Shown here: piece by piece, positions 15,985 to 22,698 of the stretch
Layout of the letters: every line of letters begins with the position of its first letter
How positions within the stretch are numbered: the stretch's first letter is position 1
Assembly (NCBI GenBank): GCA_905194675.1
Contig: CAJJTG010000009.1
Coordinates: forward strand, 1-62,241
Source of the DNA: an uncultured Collinsella sp.
GTDB lineage: Bacteria; Actinomycetota; Coriobacteriia; Coriobacteriales; Coriobacteriaceae
Direction: 5' to 3'
DNA: 62,241 nucleotides
Made by a program: the position numbers and the translations under genes
The notes under the pieces: model-generated
Told to the model about the DNA's origin: nothing
The model's input: the letters and a program-made list of their open reading frames with translations, nothing else
The model's database searches: none

Positions 15985-18249
15985 TTATTCAAAATCAACT
16001 TCAACCTGGCTCTCCTCATAAATATTAAGCTCGTTTTCGACTCTAATGCGGTTGACCTGCCAGCCCAGTGCGTTGCACTGCTGAATGAAAGAGTCGATGC
16101 GATTGACTCCGTCGAGCTCGCGAACGGTGATTACGACGGCAAACCTTTGCGGTTCATGGGACCCATCTTGATATCGTGAGGTCTTGCGTATCTTCAAACC
16201 CCAGAGAGGGTTTTCATAAGCCTTTTTTGGCCTGCTTCGATTGGTTAGGGAGTCAGATATTGACTTCGTATTGTCCCACTTCTGAAGGCTCTTTCTGGCA
16301 GTTTCTTCGTCAGTGTAGTCTTCTTTCTCTCCCTGCGTGTTTGCTTTGAGGGAACTGAGCTTGCCTTTGTTCAACCTTCCAAAATGTAAATCAAGCTCCG
16401 TGCAGGTATAGTCAACGCCTTGATCGCGATTGCATTTTGGAAAGTAACAAAGGGTTGCCCGTGCGACAGAAGGATGAGTGTTTCTGACGGCTGGAATCGG
16501 TATCTTGTAGTTGTATGTTTCGTAATCGGTGACGGTTCCCGTAATGAGGAACTTAATTTCATCGTTTCTGCTTTTAATTACATCGTTAATATGAATCGGC
16601 ACTACTCCATAGCCAAGAGAGTTCATATCCGAAGGCTGATTCCAAGATTTTGACGAATCGATCAAGAGTGCCTTCGCTGACTCGCAGCTAAGGTGCATTT
16701 TGTAGATGAGATAAGCTGCTTTTCTTGCGACAAGGGGCGCTGCGAGGGATGTGCCCATTTCCTTTTTTGGTCTGTCGCTCCCATAGCAGTTGAGCGGTTC
16801 GTCTATATCTCCACCATAGTATGAAACATCGGGCTTATGCTGAAAATGGAGCACAGGACCTCTCCGAGTATATGAAGCGGGAGTTTTATCACGCCTTACC
16901 GAGTTGACTACGAGAGCGTTGACGGAGTCCGCTGGAGACCCTATTCGATCTGTTGAGCCATCGTGATTGTTTGTGCCGGCAACGACAAACAGAACATCAT
17001 ATTCTGCCTGCAATTTATCCAGTAGGGCGGCTTCGGGTGATATTGAATTGTGGTCGATGGATTCATCAGATCCAAGAGACAGATTCCAAACCTTGATGCC
17101 TGGGTTTTCACTCAAAATTTTACGCAGCATCGTCATAATGGTGAATGAGCTGTAGTTTCCGCCAGTTGCTACTCCAAAATGCTTGACCCTAAAATTGCCG
17201 CATCCGTCTTCCAGCCATGGGTTGCATCTCGGTCCATCGATAATTAGTGAATCGACAGATGTCCCATGAGAGGTGTCGGAAGGTCTTATTTCAACATCCT
17301 CCGGGAGCATCGACTTGTATTCAACCCAATTGTGGAAGTAAGGCAAACTTTTTTGTTCGTACGCAGTATCGATAACACCGATCACGGGTTCGGTTGAAGG
17401 AAATAGCGGTAGATTGCTTTCCCGCATTACCGTTTCAGAGCTGGCCCGTATTGGGGTATAGGAGGATAAATCGTTTATGCTCATTGCTACAAGGTATGGA
17501 GCCTTGCTTGTTAGCTCGTAGTATTGCTCTTCTGAAAGTTGTACGGTGTTATCGAGGATATCGGCTGCGGCAACGTTGAGATCGAGTTTTTGCAGCAGTG
17601 TTTTGATATCAACTTCTGTTCGGTAAAGAGTTACTAACGAGTTCGTTGGAGCCGTCGACGTTGTCTTGGTATGAACGGTGGGTGCATCGCTAATATATAT
17701 TTTCTCGACATAGTGGCAGTCTCGTATTAGCTGAGAAAAGGCGCTTTTACTGATAATGGTCGAGTAGTCTCGTTTCCATTTTTTTGATTCAACTGAATCC
17801 TTTTCATCCCAAAGACTGCTCAATTTGTTCTTGTCTATGGATCCTGAGAAGTGGTTATCCACAATGCGGGCAGCTTCCCTCAGCTCATTTATCGTTGAAA
17901 TTATAGTCTCTTTAGGCACGTAATGAGTCATTACGTGCCTTGCGCGGGGAGTATCGATATCTAGATAGCGAGCGCCCCTAATGGTTGCCTCGGGTTCTTG
18001 GCCTATCCCGCCCTTGAGGAGACGTCGGACTCTGTTGCTCTTTGCGACGATCTGCCTGTATTCGATTGATACAAGTATGCTCTTAATTAAAAATTCGCCA
18101 CTCCATTCTTCAAGGAGCGTTTCTAGAGATGTGCCTAGCCGTTTGATTTTCGTAGAAGTGACCTTAGCTTTTGCGGGAAGCGACGGAGCTCCCGGCCCAG
18201 ACGCGCCCTTTGTTTCGAAGGCACCTGAGAGACGAAGCAAATCATTCAT
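15985..18249 (-). CDS. ietS: IetS-like subtilisin-family (S8) serine protease of an ietAS defence pair
   Basis: 754 aa. The central S8 domain carries Asp294 (VIGVIDTAYE), His328 (SDTSHGTSVDS), oxyanion Asn427 (VVAGTNNHDG) and Ser501 (EMGTSLAAPLVA). There is no signal peptide, so it acts inside the cell. The first 280 residues are a helical N domain and the last 150 a C-terminal beta-rich part (ending VEVDFE) that probably reads a substrate or restrains the enzyme. The gene starts two bases after the AAA+ ATPase stop, the order of the known anti-phage and plasmid-stability system ietAS, where ATPase and protease are both needed. Assignment rests on the pairing and domain make-up. Confidence 0.82.
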   Translation of the reverse strand: MNDLLRLSGAFETKGASGPGAPSLPAKAKVTSTKIKRLGTSLETLLEEWSGEFLIKSILVSIEYRQIVAKSNRVRRLLKGGIGQEPEATIRGARYLDIDTPRARHVMTHYVPKETIISTINELREAARIVDNHFSGSIDKNKLSSLWDEKDSVESKKWKRDYSTIISKSAFSQLIRDCHYVEKIYISDAPTVHTKTTSTAPTNSLVTLYRTEVDIKTLLQKLDLNVAAADILDNTVQLSEEQYYELTSKAPYLVAMSINDLSSYTPIRASSETVMRESNLPLFPSTEPVIGVIDTAYEQKSLPYFHNWVEYKSMLPEDVEIRPSDTSHGTSVDSLIIDGPRCNPWLEDGCGNFRVKHFGVATGGNYSSFTIMTMLRKILSENPGIKVWNLSLGSDESIDHNSISPEAALLDKLQAEYDVLFVVAGTNNHDGSTDRIGSPADSVNALVVNSVRRDKTPASYTRRGPVLHFQHKPDVSYYGGDIDEPLNCYGSDRPKKEMGTSLAAPLVARKAAYLIYKMHLSCESAKALLIDSSKSWNQPSDMNSLGYGVVPIHINDVIKSRNDEIKFLITGTVTDYETYNYKIPIPAVRNTHPSVARATLCYFPKCNRDQGVDYTCTELDLHFGRLNKGKLSSLKANTQGEKEDYTDEETARKSLQKWDNTKSISDSLTNRSRPKKAYENPLWGLKIRKTSRYQDGSHEPQRFAVVITVRELDGVNRIDSFIQQCNALGWQVNRIRVENELNIYEESQVEVDFE

Positions 18250-18251
18250 GA

Positions 18252-19280
18252 TTATCCTTTCAGGTTTCTGGCGATGGTGCTCCTGGATATTCCTGTCAAT
18301 GCTTCAATTTCCCGAAGCGTAAACCCCTGTTTTCTTAGAACTTCAATGTCGACCTTATCCATGTCGTTTAGTTGGAGATACAGCCTGGTTAGATAGTCGG
18401 TCTCGACGGTTGGATCGGAAAAGGCGATTGAGGTTTTTATGATGTTCTTCAATTCTCCGGGATTGGGAATTGAGATACAGGTATCAAATATTTTTTTCAA
18501 AGTCCGAGAATCATATTTTATGAAGTCGTAGCGTTTGCTTTGTGACTTAATGATCAGCAGGGCTATTTCTGCCAAGTCCTCATGGCTGTATTTGTCAAAG
18601 TTAATTTGTGCGTCAAATCGGCGCAAGAGTGCCTTGTCAAGCTTGTCGTGAAGATTCGTTGTTGCAATTATGTTTGCGCAACCGTCAAGCCCATCGAGCT
18701 CTTTAAGAAGAGAACTTGTCGCTCGTCCCATTTCACGAACATCGTTTTGCCCAATCCTATCGAGAGCGAGCGCATCGATTTCGTCAAATAGAAACAGAGA
18801 TTCCGAGCCGGTGTCTTTGATCTCGCTAAAGACCCTGTTGATGTTCTTGGACGTTTCGCCCAATTTGCTATCGATAATGAGATTGAAGTCAACAGAAAAA
18901 AGCTTCTTTCCCAGTATTCTTGCGATCTGTTTGACTGTTTCGGTTTTACCGGTTCCAGGGGCGCCGTAGAAAAGGACGGTATTGATTCCCATGTTTCTGT
19001 TTAGGGCGTTTATCAGTCCATGTATTTCTTGGGAGATGCATTCGGGAAGGGGTAGAGGATCGTTGTTTATAACGACCTGCTGTAGGTACTCATAAGGCTG
19101 CTCAAGCGTTTGAGGTATAAATGTCCTCGTCTGAGCGAGAAGACTCATTATATAGCCCGCGAGATCTCCATAGCCGGTATCTTCGAATTCCTTGGCGATA
19201 CGCGAGGCGGTTTCATTGAAAGCGACTTCGTTGTCCTCTGAATGGAAGCGGATTAAATCAATTATATCGGCACGTTTCAT
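18252..19280 (-). CDS. ietA: IetA-like AAA+ ATPase with C-terminal helix-turn-helix
   Basis: 342 aa. A classical AAA+ core follows a helical N-terminal 90 residues: Walker A GAPGTGKT (106-113), Walker B LFLFDEID (162-169), sensor 1 IIATTN (204-209) and arginine fingers in LLRRFDAQ (R220/R221). The last 27 residues, LRKQGFTLREIEALTGISRS and onward, form a resolvase/LuxR-like helix-turn-helix, unusual for a protease-partner ATPase. AAAGGAG precedes the ATG by five bases. The protein probably unfolds or presents substrates to the downstream protease. The tail suggests DNA binding or autoregulation, supported by direct repeats in its promoter. Confidence 0.83.
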   Translation of the reverse strand: MKRADIIDLIRFHSEDNEVAFNETASRIAKEFEDTGYGDLAGYIMSLLAQTRTFIPQTLEQPYEYLQQVVINNDPLPLPECISQEIHGLINALNRNMGINTVLFYGAPGTGKTETVKQIARILGKKLFSVDFNLIIDSKLGETSKNINRVFSEIKDTGSESLFLFDEIDALALDRIGQNDVREMGRATSSLLKELDGLDGCANIIATTNLHDKLDKALLRRFDAQINFDKYSHEDLAEIALLIIKSQSKRYDFIKYDSRTLKKIFDTCISIPNPGELKNIIKTSIAFSDPTVETDYLTRLYLQLNDMDKVDIEVLRKQGFTLREIEALTGISRSTIARNLKG

Positions 19281-19300
19281 GGCCTCTCCTTTCTAGGAGA

Positions 19301-19329
19301 ATTATAACATGAGACAGAATGAGACAAAC
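19301..19329 (-). promoter_or_regulatory. Probable ietA promoter with ATGAGACA direct repeats
   Basis: On the minus strand a perfect TATAAT (plus coordinates 19301-19306) lies about 20 bases upstream of the ietA ATG, with a weak TTTGTC -35 about 16 bases further. ATGAGACA occurs at 19309-19316 and again at 19319-19326, exactly one helical turn apart and across the spacer and -35, a good place for a repressor. Confidence 0.5.
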
Positions 19330-19344
19330 GTATAAAATATTGAA

Positions 19345-19373
19345 TTGACTTTGAGAACCTCATACGTTATGGT
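19345..19373 (+). promoter_or_regulatory. Promoter for the small basic peptide genes
   Basis: TTGACT (19345-19350), a 17-base spacer and TATGGT (19368-19373) give a good sigma-70-type promoter, with transcription expected near 19380, about 30 bases before the first peptide start. It diverges from the ietA promoter. Confidence 0.5.
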
Positions 19374-19410
19374 ACAGATGTTCGTAGCGATTCGTTGAAA
19401 GGAGGGAAGT

Positions 19411-19539
19411 ATGCCTGTCCATCACGGCGGTAAAGTCGGTGCGGCTGCCAAAAAGCTTGCAAGCTCCAGCTCTAGCTCAAAGCAGAAGTCTTTGGCAGCA
19501 AAGACTTTGGTCAAGCACCAAATCGCGAAGCATCGCTAA
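19411..19539 (+). CDS. Small basic peptide 1 (42 aa), unknown
   Basis: The frame starts at ATG 19411 after AAAGGAGGGAAGT, one of the strongest ribosome sites in the window, and ends at TAA 19537-19539. The product begins MPVHHGGKVGAAAKKLAS, has a run of six serines and ends KTLVKHQIAKHR. It is very basic (about 13 Lys/Arg/His), with no acidic residue and no membrane segment. I do not recognise it. The strong ribosome site, good promoter and tandem partner argue that it is real. A nucleic-acid-binding peptide, antitoxin or secreted peptide are open options. Confidence 0.6.
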   Translation: MPVHHGGKVGAAAKKLASSSSSSKQKSLAAKTLVKHQIAKHR

Positions 19540-19572
19540 GCAATGCGATATCTCTTCGAAGGAGGTGAAGGA

Positions 19573-19674
19573 ATGTACGTGACAATTACTATCCCCAAAT
19601 ACCGCGTTACCAAGACCGGACGTCTGGTAAAGGTGGGGAGTACTACCAAAAAGGTTCACGTGAAGAACCGTTAG
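19573..19674 (+). CDS. Small basic peptide 2 (33 aa), unknown
   Basis: The frame runs from ATG 19573, preceded by GAAGGAGGTGAAGGA, to TAG 19672-19674. The product MYVTITIPKYRVTKTGRLVK continues to KVHVKNR. It has no acidic residue, about ten basic residues and alternating beta-type residues at the N terminus. It lies 33 bases after peptide 1 and is probably cotranscribed. I recognise no family. Near-consensus ribosome sites on both genes imply high expression. Confidence 0.58.
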   Translation: MYVTITIPKYRVTKTGRLVKVGSTTKKVHVKNR

Positions 19675-19677
19675 TGG

Positions 19678-19779
19678 TCAGGCCCTAGAGGCTGACTAAG
19701 GCCTGACAAATAAATGACTGCGACCAGTCACTTTTATCTTAAGGGGTATTCGGGCTTCTTTCAAGCTCGGGTACCCCTT
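19678..19779 (+). other. Tandem inverted repeats downstream of the small peptides (structured RNA / terminator)
   Basis: GTCAGGCC (19678-19685) pairs perfectly with GGCCTGAC (19700-19707). Within it GTCAG can instead pair with CTGAC near 19691, so two folds compete. Next, AAGGGGTA (19741-19748) pairs with TACCCCTT (19772-19779), with an inner GGGCTT/AAGCTC stem. The second hairpin probably ends transcription, although the T run is weak. Confidence 0.5.
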
Positions 19780-20436
19780 AGGTGTTTCTCGCTTGTGTGC
19801 TTGTGTGCACACCTGTCCTTTATAACGATAGGCCTCTCATGAGTAATAATAAACACGTTGAAGAACGAGTGGGTGAGGGCTTGTGGGGCAGAAGTGAGTA
19901 ATCGCCCTCATCGACAACGTCAATATTGCGCTTAAGAACCGTCCACTCGCATCTAGAAAATTGTTTTTCGGCACCGCGATATTCTCATCGGCATCGCCCG
20001 CTGGTGCGTTCCGGCTGTCCATGCGGCCGAGACCAAGGAGGTACAGCATGGCGAGAAGGATATGAGCCAAGATGCCACTCAGATTCTGTGCGTCCGGCCC
20101 GTCGCAGAACACGATAGCCCGCGCGGCGCCAGGGAGGTGCTCAACAAAACCGCAGGTCACGATAGTTTTAAACAGCGGTTAGGTCGACCGATCTCAGGTT
20201 TTCACCAAACTTTTGGAAACGCCGAACGGAAGTATGCGGCAAATTTCGGTACCCTCGAGCACACCGCTTTTTTCATGAAAAGAAACCGCTGGTAGAAGCG
20301 TTGCCGCTTTCCAGTGTGGTCGGCATGTCTAGTATTTGCAGCATACTTCTGGTTTGAGCGGCTCTCGCAGTAGGTTTTCATGGTTCGGATGGGCTTTGGT
20401 TACACGACTTTTCCCGCAGTGACGTAATTGATGCAG
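19780..20436. other. Long intergenic stretch without a supported gene
   Basis: About 650 bases. A 107-codon frame on the minus strand (19837-20160) and short plus-strand frames exist, but none has a ribosome site plus recognisable protein sequence. It may hold decayed gene remains between two defence modules. Confidence 0.5.
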
Positions 20437-20483
20437 GTCTCCTATCTCTTGCCGTAATATAATTACGGCAAGAGATAGGAGAC
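20437..20483. promoter_or_regulatory. Perfect 22-bp-arm palindrome over the ATPase gene start region
   Basis: The arm at 20437-20458 (GTCTCCTATCTCTTGCCGTA plus AT) is the exact reverse complement of 20462-20483, with a 3-base centre ATA. The centre reads TATAAT (20458-20463), a consensus -10, and the right arm contains AGGAG, the ribosome site of the gene starting at 20488. It could be an operator, a hairpin hiding the ribosome site, or an element end. Confidence 0.65.
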
Positions 20484-20487
20484 TCTC

Positions 20488-21588
20488 ATGCTTAAGCGTT
20501 TTACTGTTGATGGCTATAGGAATTTTTCGACTCGGGTTTTATTTAATTTTGCTGCTTCTCGTGATTACCAGTTTGCAGAAAATAACGTTAAAAACGGAAC
20601 CGTGAAAACCGCACTTTTGATCGGCAGAAATGCGTCTGGTAAATCGAATTTCGGTTCAGCTTTATTCGACATTACACTCGGCTTTCCAGAGGCATTCGAT
20701 TATTCTGACCAGGATGATCGTCTGTTTTTGAATGCTGATTGTGGGCGAGGCACGGCACAGTTCACTTATGTCTTTGAATTTGACGGTCGCGAAATCAATT
20801 ACAGCTATGAGAAGACTTCTCCGACTACTTGGCTTCATGAGAGCCTATCGATTGATGAGAGTCTCATTTTCGATTTCAATAACGCACGCGGCGTTTTCGA
20901 AGAGAACCATCTTGAACGAATTGGTGCTGCTGGGATCAATTTTGAATTCTCCGATACTTCGTTGAGCCTTCTTTCATATATAACGAGCAGTCTTCCAACT
21001 AATGTTTTAGGCGTCTTGGCGGAGTTGCGACGATTTGTCTCGCGCATGAGGCTGATTCGCATGGACTTTTTTCGATTAAAAGGGTTTGAAACAAGAAGGG
21101 TGATCGACAAGATCATACGCGAGAACAAAGTTGCGGAATTCGAGTCATTTATTCGCAATTTTGGAGTCGATGAGTCTCTGATCGTTATTAAAGAGTCCGA
21201 CGGCTCGCCTGTTCTGTATTTCAATCACCCTATTCGATGCATCCCGTTTGTCGAGGCATGTTCTAGCGGTACAAGAACCCTGGTTAAGTTGTTCTCTGAG
21301 CTTGAGCTTAACGAGTCGGCCAGTTTTTTGTTCATAGATGAGTTTGACGCTTTTTGTCACTTTGAGATGGCAGAGAGCCTTTTGAAGTTCTTTGCTTCAA
21401 AGGCATCGTGTCAGATTCTGTGCTCGACCCACAATACCTCGCTTGTTAAGAATGGCGTAATGAGGCCTGACTGCGTTTATCAAATCTCTGCAAAAGGGGG
21501 CATTCGAACTTTGGCCGATTCCACCGATCGCGAGTTGAGGCTTGGCAACAACATTGAGAAGCTCCTCCGTGCCGGAGAGTTTGACTAG
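20488..21588 (+). CDS. SMC/ABC-like AAA ATPase of a two-gene abortive-infection-type module
   Basis: 366 aa of the AAA_15/AAA_21 group. Landmarks are an opening LKRFTVDGYRNFS, Walker A GRNASGKS (46-53), an ABC-type signature CSSGTRTL (258-265), Walker B FLFIDEFDAF (280-289) and a conserved His in CSTHNTSL (about 315). Such ATPases pair with TOPRIM or RloB-like partners in AbiL, PARIS and related anti-phage systems. The next gene starts three bases downstream, so the pair is an operon. The start ATG has AGGAG six bases upstream, inside a palindrome. Which named system it belongs to is uncertain; AbiL/RloAB-like fits best. Confidence 0.78.
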   Translation: MLKRFTVDGYRNFSTRVLFNFAASRDYQFAENNVKNGTVKTALLIGRNASGKSNFGSALFDITLGFPEAFDYSDQDDRLFLNADCGRGTAQFTYVFEFDGREINYSYEKTSPTTWLHESLSIDESLIFDFNNARGVFEENHLERIGAAGINFEFSDTSLSLLSYITSSLPTNVLGVLAELRRFVSRMRLIRMDFFRLKGFETRRVIDKIIRENKVAEFESFIRNFGVDESLIVIKESDGSPVLYFNHPIRCIPFVEACSSGTRTLVKLFSELELNESASFLFIDEFDAFCHFEMAESLLKFFASKASCQILCSTHNTSLVKNGVMRPDCVYQISAKGGIRTLADSTDRELRLGNNIEKLLRAGEFD

Positions 21589-21590
21589 TC

Positions 21591-22409
21591 ATGAACAATG
21601 CGTCCGTAAAGAACGTCCTGCTCATTGTCGAAGGTGCTAAACGCGAGCCGCAGCTGATGGAGCGCATGTTTGATTCTTTTAGCCTCGCAGATGATCATCA
21701 AATTGTTCATGTCGAGATTAATGTTCATGACTTTCTAGACAAGCTCTTTCAAGAATACGGTTGCGATTTTGAGGCCGTTGATCTTAGGTCCTTTGTTGCC
21801 GAGCTTCTTCCGGATAAAGATGATGCGACAGAGCTTCTCGAATCCAGTTTTACTGACACCTTGCTCATATTTGACTTAGATCCTCAGGACAATCGGCACG
21901 ATTTTAAGCGGCTTGAGCTAATGCAAGACTATTACTGCGATAGTACTGATATGGGTCAACTATATCTAAGCTATCCATCGGTTGAAGCATATCGTGATTT
22001 TGATCCCCTGAAGTATCGCTCTCTGGATGACGCCCTTGTTCCTTCAAATGTGATTTTTGGTCAGCGATCTTATAAGGACTGGGTTGCCAGGAGGGGAGAT
22101 TCGCTTGCGGATATTGGGCGTATTGATGGTTTTACATTTGCTTGCATTATTGCCGTCCATGCCCTGAGGTCGCTTTGGTTAACTAATGAGCAGGTGATGC
22201 CAATTGCAAATGAGCCTCTGGCTGACTTAGCTGCGACCGTGGCGGGAATCAATCATTCTGAACTTCTGCTCAATGAGATTGATCGTCTGAACAATGATTC
22301 ATTTTGCGCATGCTGCACCTGCCTTTTCTTTATTGCAAATTGGCCTAAGAGGCTTAACGACGTTTGGAACAAAGCGATTAAGAGGGGTTTGGGTATTCGA
22401 TTGGTTTAA
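21591..22409 (+). CDS. RloB/AbiLii-like TOPRIM-fold protein, partner of the ATPase
   Basis: 272 aa. The N-terminal strand NVLLIVEGAKREPQLMERMF supplies the TOPRIM glutamate (E14) and TLLIFDLDPQDNRHD supplies the acidic DxD cluster (D95, D97, D100), the pattern of RloB and OLD-type TOPRIM nucleases. The C-terminal half is helical (LIEID-type NEIDRLNNDSF, then CACCTCLFF). It is probably the effector, a metal-dependent nuclease acting on DNA or tRNA, held in check by the ATPase encoded just upstream. The gene ends exactly where sequence turns GC-rich and a truncated glycosidase tail begins, so its stop is close to the island boundary. Confidence 0.7.
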   Translation: MNNASVKNVLLIVEGAKREPQLMERMFDSFSLADDHQIVHVEINVHDFLDKLFQEYGCDFEAVDLRSFVAELLPDKDDATELLESSFTDTLLIFDLDPQDNRHDFKRLELMQDYYCDSTDMGQLYLSYPSVEAYRDFDPLKYRSLDDALVPSNVIFGQRSYKDWVARRGDSLADIGRIDGFTFACIIAVHALRSLWLTNEQVMPIANEPLADLAATVAGINHSELLLNEIDRLNNDSFCACCTCLFFIANWPKRLNDVWNKAIKRGLGIRLV

Positions 22410-22602
22410 AGAGGGTCGTACCGTGCGTTGGGAGCCCGTCGACGAGGTTCGTAACGTGCGCATTGTTGGCGATGTCTCGTCGGTCGAGGTGTTTGTGAAC
22501 GATGGTGCGCTTGTGTTCTCGACGCGCATCTATCCCGAGGCCTATGGCGTGACCGTTGACGCTTCGGGTGCGAGTGTGACCTATCACACGCTCGATATCT
22601 AG
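22410..22602 (+). pseudogene. GH32 sucrose-6-phosphate hydrolase remnant (C-terminal beta-sandwich)
   Basis: About 64 codons ending at TAG 22600-22602 read EGRTVRWEPVDEVRNVRIVG, DVSSVEVFVNDGALVFSTRI and YPEAYGVTV, the typical last strands of GH32 invertase/ScrB proteins (SSVEVFxNDG with xSxRIYP). Full proteins are about 450-500 aa; the catalytic five-blade propeller is missing and the upstream side is the island. The same frame is open back to 22294 but codes nothing GH32-like there. This marks the right border where the island replaced or interrupted the gene. Codon use here is GC-rich like the core. Confidence 0.75.
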
Positions 22603-22640
22603 GCGATTCGTTGCCTATCGGAGCTATACTGCAGCCGTTG

Positions 22641-22676
22641 CCCACGATGCGGGGAACACCCGCATCGTGGGTTTTT
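22641..22676 (+). terminator. Intrinsic terminator after the GH32 remnant
   Basis: CCCACGATGCGGG (22641-22653) and CCCGCATCGTGGG (22659-22671) form a perfect 13-bp stem with loop GAACA, followed by TTTTT. Confidence 0.92.
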
Positions 22677-22698
22677 GCTTATGAAGGGACGGTGCCGC

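Noticed and set aside
19837..20160. 107-codon minus-strand frame between defence modules
   Set aside because: No ribosome site and no motif I can name; may be gene debris, not supported as a gene.
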